Below, piece after piece: positions 17,715-26,285 of a stretch of DNA of 64,000 nt. The stretch covers positions 2,852,001 to 2,916,000 of the forward strand of contig NZ_CP145605.1 of the NCBI RefSeq assembly GCF_036884255.1, written 5' to 3'. Under the pieces are notes generated by a model. It made no database searches, was not told the origin of the DNA, and saw only the letters and a list, made by a program, of their open reading frames with translations. Each line of letters begins with the position of its first letter. Position 1 is the first letter of the stretch. Origin of the DNA: Paenibacillus tundrae. Lineage in GTDB: Bacteria; Bacillota; Bacilli; Paenibacillales; Paenibacillaceae. A program made the position numbers and the translations under genes.

Positions 17715-19553
17715 ATGGTGGAACTACAAGTGACTAACAGCCCTTTTAATCAGGAACAGGTGGAATTGCTCAATCGCCTTCTTCCGACTCTGACCGATGG
17801 TCAACGGGCTTGGCTGAGCGGATATATAGCTGCTCAACAAGGAAACGTAGCAGGGGTGTCGGGTTCAATTGCAACTCAGGCAGTTCAGACGACAAACCTT
17901 GTGACTGAAAATACACCTGTTGCGTCAAAAGAAGTAACGGTGCTCTTTGGCTCTCAAACGGGGAATTCCAGTGGACTATCCAAGAAATTGGCTAAAAAGC
18001 TCGAAGAACAGGGGCTGCAAGTTACCTTATCTTCTATGGGAGATTTCAAACCGAACGGACTGAAAAAAATTGAGAATCTCCTAATCGTGGTGAGTACGCA
18101 TGGTGAAGGTGAACCACCTGATAATGCGATTCCATTCCATGAATTCCTAAACAGCAAACGAGCGCCTAAGCTTGATAGCTTGCGTTACTCAGTTCTGGCT
18201 TTGGGAGATACGTCATATGAGTTCTTCTGCCAGACGGGCAAAGATTTCGATAAACGTCTGCAGGAGCTCGGCGCTACACCACTTGTCCCACGTTCTGATT
18301 GTGATGTTGATTTTGACGAACAGGCTGCAGAGTGGATGAACGATGTATTGGCTTCATTAAGTACTGCAGCGACTTCCACCGGTTCAGTGACGAGTGAAGC
18401 AGTCGTAGCTGCAGTTAGCGGCGGTGAATCTGAATTTAGTCGTACGAATCCTTTCCAAGCAGAAGTGCTGGAAAATCTTAATTTGAATGGTAGAGGATCG
18501 GATCGTGAAACACGCCATGTAGAATTGTCACTTGAAGGTTCGAATCTGAATTATGAGCCCGGCGACAGTCTAGGCGTATTCCCAGAGAACCACCCTCGCC
18601 TTGTTGATGAATTGATTACTGCGATGGAATGGAATGCAGACGAACGTGTTGCTGTGAACAAAGCAGGGGATCAGGTATCGGTACGTGAAGCAATCTTGCG
18701 TCATTTCGAGATTACTGCAGTGACCAAACCGGTAGTTGAGCAATTAGCTAAATTAAAACCAGAGAGCGGCCTTTCTGCTCTGCTTGCAGATGATTCAGAG
18801 TTCCGCAAAGTAATGAACAGCTGTGACCTGCTCGATATCGTTCAGGATTATGGACTGCAAGGCATTCCGGCTGGGCAGTTTGTAGCGGTATTAAGGAAGA
18901 TTCCAGCACGACTGTATTCGATTGCTAGCAGCGCCAAGTCATTCCCGGATGAAGTACACCTTACGGTGCGCGCCGTTCGTTATGAATCACGGGGAAGAGA
19001 GCGTTACGGTGTATGTTCCGTTCATCTAGCTGAGCGCATTGAAGCAGGCGACACATTGCCAATATATATTCAACACAACCCTAACTTTAAACTGCCAGAG
19101 AATCCCGACACCCCAATTATTATGGTAGGTCCTGGTACGGGGGTAGCTCCATTCCGATCTTTCCTCGGAGAACGTGAAGAGATTGGAGCGGAGGGTAAAT
19201 CGTGGTTGTTCTACGGTGATCAGCATTTCTCTACAGACTTCCTCTACCAGACCGAGTGGCAACGCTGGCTCAAAGACGGTGTTCTCACGAAGATGGATGT
19301 AGCCTTCTCGCGTGATACAGAGCAGAAAGTTTATGTACAACATCGCATGTTGGAGCACAGCAAAGAGCTATATCAATGGCTTCAAGAAGGTGCGAGCGTA
19401 TACGTTTGCGGAGATGAGAAAAGGATGGCTCATGACGTTCACAGTGCACTTGCAACTATTCTGGAGCAAGAGGGCGGTCTAACTCCTGAGCAAGCAGCGG
19501 AATATCTGACAAGATTGCAACAGGAAAAACGTTATCAGCGGGACGTGTATTAA
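17715..19553 (+). CDS. cysJ: Sulfite reductase [NADPH] flavoprotein, alpha subunit
   Basis: Electron-input subunit of assimilatory sulfite reductase, about 612 residues. Domains in order: an N-terminal extension (to about 70), flavodoxin-like FMN domain (about 75-215; [13 protein letters not shown] and [12 protein letters not shown] loops), FAD-binding domain with connecting insert (RLYSIASS motif) and NADP-binding domain ([23 protein letters not shown]-terminal aromatic Y in RDVY). It takes electrons from NADPH and passes them to CysI. GAGGTGG precedes ATG 17715. The hemoprotein subunit follows 49 bases later. No other sulfate-assimilation genes lie in the window. Confidence 0.95.
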   Translation: MVELQVTNSPFNQEQVELLNRLLPTLTDGQRAWLSGYIAAQQGNVAGVSGSIATQAVQTTNLVTENTPVASKEVTVLFGSQTGNSSGLSKKLAKKLEEQGLQVTLSSMGDFKPNGLKKIENLLIVVSTHGEGEPPDNAIPFHEFLNSKRAPKLDSLRYSVLALGDTSYEFFCQTGKDFDKRLQELGATPLVPRSDCDVDFDEQAAEWMNDVLASLSTAATSTGSVTSEAVVAAVSGGESEFSRTNPFQAEVLENLNLNGRGSDRETRHVELSLEGSNLNYEPGDSLGVFPENHPRLVDELITAMEWNADERVAVNKAGDQVSVREAILRHFEITAVTKPVVEQLAKLKPESGLSALLADDSEFRKVMNSCDLLDIVQDYGLQGIPAGQFVAVLRKIPARLYSIASSAKSFPDEVHLTVRAVRYESRGRERYGVCSVHLAERIEAGDTLPIYIQHNPNFKLPENPDTPIIMVGPGTGVAPFRSFLGEREEIGAEGKSWLFYGDQHFSTDFLYQTEWQRWLKDGVLTKMDVAFSRDTEQKVYVQHRMLEHSKELYQWLQEGASVYVCGDEKRMAHDVHSALATILEQEGGLTPEQAAEYLTRLQQEKRYQRDVY

Positions 19554-19602
19554 TTCATCCATTGCCACAGGGCACCCCGTAGAAACGAGAGGAGAAAGCA
19601 GC

Positions 19603-21324
19603 ATGGTTTATAATAATTTACTTAACCCACAGCGCACGAACAGTGATGTGGAAGATATAAAGATTAAAAGTGATTACTTGCGCGGAAGTCTTACCGAAAC
19701 GCTTGCAGATCGTATTACTGGTGCGATTCCTGAGGACGATAACCGTTTGATGAAACATCACGGTAGTTATATGCAGGATGATCGTGACCTTCGTAATGAA
19801 CGTAATAAGTCGAAGCTTGAGCCTGCTTACCAGTTCATGCTGCGTGTCCGTGCTGCAGGTGGAATCGTAACACCTGAACAATGGCTTATGATGGATCGTG
19901 TCGCGCACAAATATGCGAATAACACGATTCGTTTGACCACACGTCAATCCTTCCAGCTGCACGGCGTATTGAAATGGGATCTCAAAAATACGATTCGCGA
20001 AGTAAATGACTCCTTGCTGAGCACACTTGCGGCATGTGGAGACGTGAACCGGAACGTGATGTGCAATCCGAATCCTAATCAATCGGAAGTTCATGCAGAA
20101 GTATACGAATGGGCTTGTCAGGTGAGTAATCATCTTGACCCCCGTACTCGTGCATATCATGAGTTGTGGTTGGATGGAGAGAAAATCATTGATTCCCAGG
20201 AGAACGATGAAGAAGTAGAGCCAATCTATGGCAAAGTATATTTGCCACGTAAATTCAAGATCGGTATTGCCGTTCCGCCATCTAATGATGTTGATGTATT
20301 CTCACAGGATCTTGGTTTTATCGCCATTGTGGAAAATGGAAAACTTCAAGGCTTCAACGTCTCTGTCGGCGGTGGCATGGGCATGTCTCATGGTGATTCC
20401 AAAACGTATCCGCAGGTGTCTAAGGTAATTGGGTTCTGTACACCGGAGCAGATGATCGATGTCGCTGAGAAAACAGTGACGATTCAACGCGATTACGGGG
20501 ATCGTGCCGTACGTAAACATGCGCGATTCAAATACACGCTGGATGACCGCGGAGTAGAATGGTTCGTTGAGGAATTAAGCAGCCGTCTAGGATGGAGTCT
20601 GGAAGCGGCACGTCCATTCCATTTTGATCATAATGGGGATCGTTATGGTTGGGTGAAGGGCAGCAACGGTAGATGGCACTTTACGCTATTCATTCAGAAT
20701 GGCCGGGTGAAAGATATCGATGGATATCCTCTTATGACGGGTCTTCGCGAAATTGCTAAGATTCATACAGGAGATTTCCGCCTGACTGCCAATCAGAACC
20801 TGATCATTGGTAATATTAGCAGTCAGAAGAAGAAAAAGATCGAAGCATTGATTCAAGAGTATCATCTGACGGACGGAGCACACTACTCAGCGCTGCGGAG
20901 AAGTTCGATGGCTTGTGTGGCCTTGCCAACATGTGGTCTTGCCATGGCTGAATCCGAACGTTATCTTCCATCTTTGATCGATAAACTGGAGCCGATTTTG
21001 GATGAAGCGGGTCTGCGAGACGAAGAGATTGTTGTTCGTATGACAGGATGCCCGAATGGCTGTGCAAGACCCATGCTTGCAGAGATTTCATTTATCGGTA
21101 AAGCGCCTGGTAAATACAACATGTATCTCGGGGGCAGCTTCACGGGGCATCGCTTGAATAAATTGTACAAAGAAAACATTGGCGAAACCGAAATACTGGA
21201 GACGTTGACTCCAATGATTAATCAATATGCGACACAGCGTAATGAAGGCGAGCATTTCGGCGACTTTGTCATTCGTGCAGGTTATGTTACTGAGGTGCTG
21301 GATGGCCGGCAATTTCATGCTTAA
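19603..21324 (+). CDS. cysI: Sulfite reductase hemoprotein, beta subunit
   Basis: Siroheme/4Fe-4S subunit of 573 residues that reduces sulfite to sulfide with six electrons. Two ferredoxin-like nitrite/sulfite reductase half-domains and two siroheme domains are recognisable. The cluster cysteines are present: C438 and C444 in ACVALPTC, C483 and C487 in [10 protein letters not shown]. The sulfite-binding [12 protein letters not shown] motif is intact. AGGAGAAAG precedes ATG. Operon with cysJ; terminator at 21379-21411. Confidence 0.96.
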   Translation: MVYNNLLNPQRTNSDVEDIKIKSDYLRGSLTETLADRITGAIPEDDNRLMKHHGSYMQDDRDLRNERNKSKLEPAYQFMLRVRAAGGIVTPEQWLMMDRVAHKYANNTIRLTTRQSFQLHGVLKWDLKNTIREVNDSLLSTLAACGDVNRNVMCNPNPNQSEVHAEVYEWACQVSNHLDPRTRAYHELWLDGEKIIDSQENDEEVEPIYGKVYLPRKFKIGIAVPPSNDVDVFSQDLGFIAIVENGKLQGFNVSVGGGMGMSHGDSKTYPQVSKVIGFCTPEQMIDVAEKTVTIQRDYGDRAVRKHARFKYTLDDRGVEWFVEELSSRLGWSLEAARPFHFDHNGDRYGWVKGSNGRWHFTLFIQNGRVKDIDGYPLMTGLREIAKIHTGDFRLTANQNLIIGNISSQKKKKIEALIQEYHLTDGAHYSALRRSSMACVALPTCGLAMAESERYLPSLIDKLEPILDEAGLRDEEIVVRMTGCPNGCARPMLAEISFIGKAPGKYNMYLGGSFTGHRLNKLYKENIGETEILETLTPMINQYATQRNEGEHFGDFVIRAGYVTEVLDGRQFHA

Positions 21325-21378
21325 CTGCATCCGAAATGTTACACAATAGTTCTGCGAGTATTTTTGAATATTTGAAAC

Positions 21379-21415
21379 ATAAGAAGCATTCCTTCACAGG
21401 GTGCTTCTTATTGTG
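21379..21415 (+). terminator. Terminator of cysJI
   Basis: ATAAGAAGCA (21379-21388) pairs with TGCTTCTTAT (21402-21411), followed by TGTGTTTG. The rest of the gap to the YebC gene holds its promoter and nothing else I can identify. Confidence 0.75.
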
Positions 21416-21549
21416 TTTGACCAAATCTAGAAAAATAACAAAGATGATATGACCGCTATAAAGCGTGGAATCAAATGGACAACCGTGGCAAAACTTTAAA
21501 CTCAGATCAATAACAGTCGTCGTTTTTCCCATTATTTCGTGGGTATTAA

Positions 21550-21579
21550 CTTGTTGAACTACGCTCAACAAGATATAAT
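21550..21579 (+). promoter_or_regulatory. yebC-like promoter with embedded inverted repeat
   Basis: TTGTTG (21551-21556), 17-base spacer, TATAAT (21574-21579). A perfect inverted repeat CTTGTTGA (21550-21557) / TCAACAAG (21565-21572) covers the -35 box and spacer, the position of a repressor operator. Confidence 0.65.
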
Positions 21580-21625
21580 GACAAAGTAGAAAGCAGATTA
21601 CATGTTGAAAGTGAGCGGAAACGAT

Positions 21626-22345
21626 ATGGGTCGTAAATGGAATAATATTAAGGAAAAAAAAGCTTCAAAAGATGCAAACACGAGCCGGGTCTACGCCAAA
21701 TTCGGCGTTGAGATTTATGTAGCTGCCAAAAAAGGCGAACCAGATCCGGAAGCGAACCGTGCACTGAAAGTCGTGCTGGAACGTGCGAAAACGTATAATG
21801 TACCCAAAGCTATCATTGACCGTGCGATGGAAAAAGCAAAAGGCAGCGGGGATGAAAACTATGAAGAACTGCGTTATGAAGGTTTCGGTCCTAATGGTGC
21901 AATGGTAATTGTAGATGCACTGACCAACAACGTGAATCGTACAGCGCCAGAAGTGCGCTCTGCGTTTAACAAAAACGGTGGGAACATGGGTGTCAGCGGT
22001 TCCGTGGCATACATGTTTGATCCAACGGCTGTAATCGGTGTAGAAGGTAAGAACTCCGAGGAAGTGCTGGAGATTCTGCTCGAAGCTGACGTAGATGTTC
22101 GTGACATTGTGGACGAAGAAGATGCGGTTATCGTATATGCAGAGCCGGATCAGTTCCATGCCGTACAAGAAGCTTTCAAAGCTGCGGGCGTAACTGAATT
22201 CACGGTTGCTGAGCTGACGATGCTGGCGCAAAACCACATTGAACTTCCTGAAGATGCACAAGTGCAGTTCGAGAAGTTGATTGATGCATTAGAAGACCTC
22301 GAAGATGTTCAACAAGTGTACCATAACGTGGAGTTTGCAGAGTAA
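21626..22345 (+). CDS. yebC: YebC/PmpR family protein
   Basis: Protein of about 239 residues; the family members act as transcription regulators or, as shown for some, as translation factors that relieve ribosome stalling at prolines. The start [20 protein letters not shown] is the typical N-terminus of the Bacillota YeeI-like subgroup, which favours ATG 21626 over the ATG 24 bases earlier. Motifs: [23 protein letters not shown] and the acidic C-terminal [15 protein letters not shown]. Single gene, closed by a strong terminator at 22375-22410. Confidence 0.93.
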   Translation: MGRKWNNIKEKKASKDANTSRVYAKFGVEIYVAAKKGEPDPEANRALKVVLERAKTYNVPKAIIDRAMEKAKGSGDENYEELRYEGFGPNGAMVIVDALTNNVNRTAPEVRSAFNKNGGNMGVSGSVAYMFDPTAVIGVEGKNSEEVLEILLEADVDVRDIVDEEDAVIVYAEPDQFHAVQEAFKAAGVTEFTVAELTMLAQNHIELPEDAQVQFEKLIDALEDLEDVQQVYHNVEFAE

Positions 22346-22374
22346 GCTGCAATTCAAGTATAGCTGTAAATTTG

Positions 22375-22415
22375 AAAGGACGGATCATTGATTACAATGA
22401 TCCGTCCTTTTTCTG
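22375..22415. terminator. Terminator, 16-bp perfect stem
   Basis: AAAGGACGGATCATTG (22375-22390) pairs with CAATGATCCGTCCTTT (22395-22410) around ATTA, followed by TTTTC. It ends yebC and, on the other strand, may end the ydcZ operon. Confidence 0.92.
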
Positions 22416-22515
22416 TCTACTCATGACTACTAATAGCTGTTATACATATATCGGTCGTCATCTAGAATTAGCTACAACATGGCAACTTGATGAAGTGAAC
22501 GTTGAAGACCGATCA

Positions 22516-22998
22516 TCAATGACTTTGTCTGCTAGGCGCTGAAGTACGTGAGGACTTCGCTTGACCGCCAAACTTAAACAGAACAATTCCGCCTACAATA
22601 ACGAGCACGCCGATTAACTGGTTCCACGAGAATGGGATCTGCTCTAGTCCAAACCATCCCATGGCATCAAATAGAAGAGCGAAGCTTAACTGGGAAGTAA
22701 GCACAATTGAAATGGCATACGTTGGGCCTAAGAGCTTCATACCTTGCACAAGACAAAATACTACCCCAACGCCGATCGCTCCGCTAAGCCAGTACCAAGG
22801 CTGCATATGCTGTAGGCTAAACGTATTTTTGCCTTCCACTAGGATAGAGATTAGAAACGAAGCCAAAAAGCCGGTAAACAGTACCAAAGTCGTTGTAGAC
22901 CAGGAGCCAGTACGCTCATTAACTTTACTATTAAAGATCGTCTGTAAACTGACAAGTGCGCCTGCTAGCAGAGCAAGCAAAATACCTGTAATCATCAT
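22516..22998 (-). CDS. YdcZ-like DMT-superfamily membrane protein (DUF606), copy 2
   Basis: Membrane protein of 160 residues with five hydrophobic segments; motifs SLQTIFNSKVNERTGSW, TGFLASFLIS and QLSFALLFDAMGWFGL are those of the DUF606/YdcZ family, half-size relatives of drug/metabolite transporters that usually work as pairs. AAGGAGC lies upstream. Last gene of a three-gene minus-strand run (YdcZ, regulator, YdcZ). Substrate unknown. Confidence 0.88.
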   Translation of the reverse strand: MMITGILLALLAGALVSLQTIFNSKVNERTGSWSTTTLVLFTGFLASFLISILVEGKNTFSLQHMQPWYWLSGAIGVGVVFCLVQGMKLLGPTYAISIVLTSQLSFALLFDAMGWFGLEQIPFSWNQLIGVLVIVGGIVLFKFGGQAKSSRTSAPSRQSH

Positions 22999-23013
22999 GG
23001 GTTGTAAAGCTCC

Positions 23014-23712
23014 TTATTCGTAAATGTTATGACCCGCCACTTCCCGTAGACCTGCCCGGTCTTTGACGAGGATAAAGCCTTGGTTACGCTCAATGAGACC
23101 ATCCGCACACAGTTTTTGAATAACACGATTCAAATGCCGATAACTTGTGCCGATCAGATTCGCGATATCCGTTAAATTGAAAGCATCCAATTCTTCATGA
23201 AATACGGTACCATCTTCCTCGGTTGAGATGGAGAGAAGGTAACTGGCTAACCGAACTTCCACAGGATACATCAGATTAAAGTTAGAGAAGTTGGAGTCGA
23301 TATAAAACTTGTGGGAGATGATTTTCAGTAGAAATTTGAGCATGGGTGCGTATTCGCCAGCATATTCAGCCAGATAACGATAATGGATACGCAACATAAC
23401 TACGGGTGAGACCGCTTGAACCGTGTTAACAATGTTACTCTCCCGAACATATTCGACATCACCAACAACTTCCAAGGGTGTCTTGAAACAGAGCACTAAT
23501 GTTTTATCTTGAGCCGATGTAGTGAAGATTTTGATCTTGCCTTCAACCAGCACATATAAATATTCGGAGGCCTCTCCTTCACGGCAGATGAGTTCGCATT
23601 TCTCAAAATGACATAACGTCATATGTTCACGTAGTGGCTCATAAAATACCGTCTCCAGTTGATACTGTCTAAGATAATGAAGTAATTGTTCGTTATTATG
23701 GATTTCTTCCAT
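23014..23712 (-). CDS. Crp/Fnr-family regulator, YeiL-like
   Basis: Regulator of 232 residues: cyclic-nucleotide-like beta-roll (about 25-135, EGEASEYLYVLVEGKIKIF), dimerisation helix, and a C-terminal helix-turn-helix (FNLTDIANLIGTSYRHLNRVIQKLCADGLI). No N-terminal cysteine cluster like Fnr. Closest resemblance is YeiL, a stationary-phase and nitrogen-starvation regulator of enteric bacteria, by layout only. It sits between two ydcZ genes with gaps of 15 and 34 bases, so it very likely controls them. Confidence 0.88.
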   Translation of the reverse strand: MEEIHNNEQLLHYLRQYQLETVFYEPLREHMTLCHFEKCELICREGEASEYLYVLVEGKIKIFTTSAQDKTLVLCFKTPLEVVGDVEYVRESNIVNTVQAVSPVVMLRIHYRYLAEYAGEYAPMLKFLLKIISHKFYIDSNFSNFNLMYPVEVRLASYLLSISTEEDGTVFHEELDAFNLTDIANLIGTSYRHLNRVIQKLCADGLIERNQGFILVKDRAGLREVAGHNIYE

Positions 23713-23746
23713 TAGGTATGCACCCCCACCGACCTAAACTAGCTAA

Positions 23747-24172
23747 CTATAGCTTCATGATAATGACTCCTGTGATCATAAGTGCAATGCCCAGAAACTG
23801 TGGTAGTTTCATCTTCTGCTTCACTACACCAAACCATCCATTACTATCCACTAGAAACGTTAACGTCAATTGTGCAATCAACAGAGCAGAGATGGTGAAG
23901 GTCACACCCATTTGCTGAATCGCTGATACTTCACTGAATATAATGACAGCACCGAATGCGCCACCTGCGAGATATAACGGCTTCACCTGCTTGAGTCCTT
24001 GTACGTTAGCATCACGTACAACGATCAAAATAAGCGCAGCCAGAATGAAACCGGTGAGCTGGGTAATTGTAGCGGCTTGCCATGTGCCAATGTCTGTACT
24101 AATCCGAGTATTCGCAACTCCTTGTAGCGTAATACAAGCGCCGCCTAATATTGCAAAAATAATTCCTCTCAT
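23747..24172 (-). CDS. YdcZ-like DMT-superfamily membrane protein (DUF606), copy 1
   Basis: Membrane protein of about 141 residues, five hydrophobic segments, sharing with copy 2 the pattern LQGVANTRISTDIGTWQAA, TGFILAALIL and QLTLTFLVDSNGWFG. I start it at ATG 24172 (MRGIIFAILGG) because AAGGAGAG lies seven bases before it; a longer reading adds MNWNCCNMQDKESTT, which is unlike the family. First gene of the YdcZ-regulator-YdcZ run. The two copies probably form a heterodimer, as paired half-transporters of this superfamily do. Confidence 0.88.
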   Translation of the reverse strand: MRGIIFAILGGACITLQGVANTRISTDIGTWQAATITQLTGFILAALILIVVRDANVQGLKQVKPLYLAGGAFGAVIIFSEVSAIQQMGVTFTISALLIAQLTLTFLVDSNGWFGVVKQKMKLPQFLGIALMITGVIIMKL

Positions 24173-24333
24173 GGTGGTACTCTCCTTATCCTGCATGTTG
24201 CAACAGTTCCAGTTCAATGTAGACTGTCGATAAACTTCCGAATTCTATTAAATGACAAATCAGCTCTGTAAGCCAAGGACAAATGTCCTGAGCTTCAAAG
24301 TTACAGCATTTAGATTACACGAAGAGAAAACAA

Positions 24334-24357
24334 AAAGCCACTCACAAGGAGGGCTTT
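24334..24357 (-). terminator. Terminator of the Nif3-like gene
   Basis: On the minus strand AAAGCC pairs with GGCTTT around a 12-base loop and is followed by TTTGTTTTC. The gap 24173-24409 also contains the promoter region of the ydcZ run; I see no further gene. Confidence 0.7.
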
Positions 24358-24409
24358 GGATAACATTCCAGTTCAATTGAAGATGAATCGATTTACATAT
24401 AACAACTTG

Positions 24410-25207
24410 TTATAACACTTTAAATATGGATTGGTCCGCTACAAAATGAATCGGTACAGTAGGGAACACTGCAGATAATCTGTCAGCCAAAAGTTTCATA
24501 CCAGACGCTTCACTCTCCGCATGTCCCATCATAATAAGTGCCTTCTCTTTCCCTTGTTGTACAGCGTCTCGTACATATTCTGGGGTCTCCCACTCGAAAC
24601 CTTCGCCTGCAATGATAAGATCAAGCTCTTCATTCTGAAATAGAGGGATGGTCAGAGGCCCATTACCGCGAAACCCGACAAGGACTGCTGCACGCTTACA
24701 ATCCATGGTTGGGCTACCAGCAACGCGTACGTATTCAAGACCTAAAGTTTTCTTCATATGGTTAGCGATATCCTGAACCGTTGTACCAGCCGGAAAAGAA
24801 AGAATGTCAGCTTCGGGTCTGTGTTTCTCCACATACGATGACCATCCCAACGCCTGAATCAACCCTTCCGTAATACCGTCTGGCTGGTATCGATGAATCG
24901 CATCATGACAGCGATATATCGCAACTCTTGCTTCTTCAATTAAGGTTCTTTTGGCTTCATAGACAGGGTCATTCATGAGCCAATCCGTCTGGCTGTGATG
25001 GTTGTAGAAGGGAGGTTCATGGGCAATAATCAAATTGGCATTCAAACGAACGGCGTGTTCAATCACATGATGTGTTGGCATAAAGGTGACAAAAATGCCT
25101 TGTACGTCTTGACCAGCTGAACCAATTAATAGTTGATCAACTGTATTTTCCGGTAACGTTATGTCTGTCGTGAGATGTTGAATTACATCTTGAATGGTTA
25201 ATTTCAT
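24410..25207 (-). CDS. Nif3-like dinuclear metal centre protein
   Basis: Protein of about 265 residues of the NIF3/YqfO/GTP cyclohydrolase I type 2 family, which form toroidal hexamers with two metal ions per site. Metal-binding candidates: HEPPFYNHH (about 80), YRCHDAIHRY (about 105) and the late GHAESEASGM motif (His and Glu). Function in bacteria is not settled. ATG 25207 is chosen over the upstream in-frame ATG because GGAGG lies 10 bases before it. Minus-strand single gene; no obvious link to the heme oxygenase on the other strand. Confidence 0.88.
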   Translation of the reverse strand: MKLTIQDVIQHLTTDITLPENTVDQLLIGSAGQDVQGIFVTFMPTHHVIEHAVRLNANLIIAHEPPFYNHHSQTDWLMNDPVYEAKRTLIEEARVAIYRCHDAIHRYQPDGITEGLIQALGWSSYVEKHRPEADILSFPAGTTVQDIANHMKKTLGLEYVRVAGSPTMDCKRAAVLVGFRGNGPLTIPLFQNEELDLIIAGEGFEWETPEYVRDAVQQGKEKALIMMGHAESEASGMKLLADRLSAVFPTVPIHFVADQSIFKVL

Positions 25208-25255
25208 ATGTATAATTCCTCCAGTGACAGGTGATATGTACAGTGTATCATGCAA

Positions 25256-25639
25256 GGGTAGAGTGAACTACCTTTTAATGAGACGAACTGGAGACTGTCT
25301 GTTGGGTTTACATCGATGAGTGTGAGCATTCATAGTCCAGACTTCAGGAGGTTTGTTTCAATGCGGAGACCCTTGGATAATGAATGAGTTAAGGATGTTT
25401 TTTGCATTTTGGAGAAGCAGGTTAGATCTGCATTTAGTTTACGCTTGTGGTAACAACCATAAATCGAATGTCAGCTGACATGCCGGGGATTGTTGTAGTT
25501 TTCTCACGCAAGAAAAAGTATACTAGCATAGTATCTTTGTCGGATAAAATGGAATATCTAATCCTATCTAAACTGATATTGCCTGCAATAAGTCCTGTTT
25601 ATTGATGAAGAGAACTTATAAAAAAGGATGATGATTTTC
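25256..25639 (+). promoter_or_regulatory. Long leader of the heme oxygenase/phytochrome unit with palindromes
   Basis: This gap of almost 400 bases has no ORF. It contains a perfect 14-bp palindrome ATGTCAGCTGACAT (25468-25481) and an inverted repeat ATACTA-GCA-TAGTAT (25520-25534). Both are plausible regulator sites for the light-sensing operon downstream. I could not pick a convincing -35/-10 pair. Confidence 0.4.
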
Positions 25640-26236
25640 ATGACAACAAGCAATCTTATGGAACGTCTCAAAACAGAGACCGCTCATTATCATAGACAAA
25701 TTGAACTTAACCCTTATGCCAAAGCGATTATGAATCAAACGATAAGCTTGGGAGAATATAAGCAATATCTGGAGAAATTCTACGGGTTTATTAAACCGAT
25801 TGAAGAACAGGCTGTGAACATGCTTTTTTGGAATAATACAGGTCTTGATATGGAAGTCAGAGGTAAAACGGCTCTTCTAGAGAACGACTTGCGGAATTTA
25901 GGTTCAAGTGAAGAGGACATCCGAAATCTGCCCTTGTGTGAGCAATTGCCGGACATTTCTTCTCCTGCTCAATTGTTCGGCTATTTCTATGTAATTGAAG
26001 GTTCTACGAACGGTGGTCAAATTATGACCAAGCGATTGTCGCAGTTTTTGCCCATTGAGGCTGATCGTGGTCTTGCTTATTTTAACGCTTATGGCGAAGA
26101 CACCAGAACGAGATGGAAAGAGTTCATGGAGCTTCTGCTTCAATCTGTTTCGAAGACGGAAGAGCATGACGAGATGGTGCATACAGTTTCTGAGACATTC
26201 CGCTTATTGGATCAGTGGATTAATACAGCAGATTAA
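25640..26236 (+). CDS. bphO: Heme oxygenase, biliverdin-forming (BphO type)
   Basis: Soluble enzyme of about 198 residues that opens heme to biliverdin, CO and iron. The N-terminal ETAHYHRQIE holds the proximal-histidine region, and GYFYVIEGSTNGGQIMTKRL is the distal-helix glycine motif of the BphO/PigA group. AAGGATGATG precedes ATG 25640, favouring it over ATG 25628. It lies 49 bases before the bacteriophytochrome gene, which needs biliverdin as chromophore, so the pair is a self-sufficient photoreceptor unit. Confidence 0.92.
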   Translation: MTTSNLMERLKTETAHYHRQIELNPYAKAIMNQTISLGEYKQYLEKFYGFIKPIEEQAVNMLFWNNTGLDMEVRGKTALLENDLRNLGSSEEDIRNLPLCEQLPDISSPAQLFGYFYVIEGSTNGGQIMTKRLSQFLPIEADRGLAYFNAYGEDTRTRWKEFMELLLQSVSKTEEHDEMVHTVSETFRLLDQWINTAD

Positions 26237-26285
26237 GTGACAATTATCGTACAATAACAACTGTAATGGAGGGGATTTATAATTC

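Noticed and set aside
21665-22261. 198-residue minus-strand frame opposite yebC
   Set aside because: Shadow of the YebC coding region; the plus-strand frame has a promoter, family motifs and a terminator.
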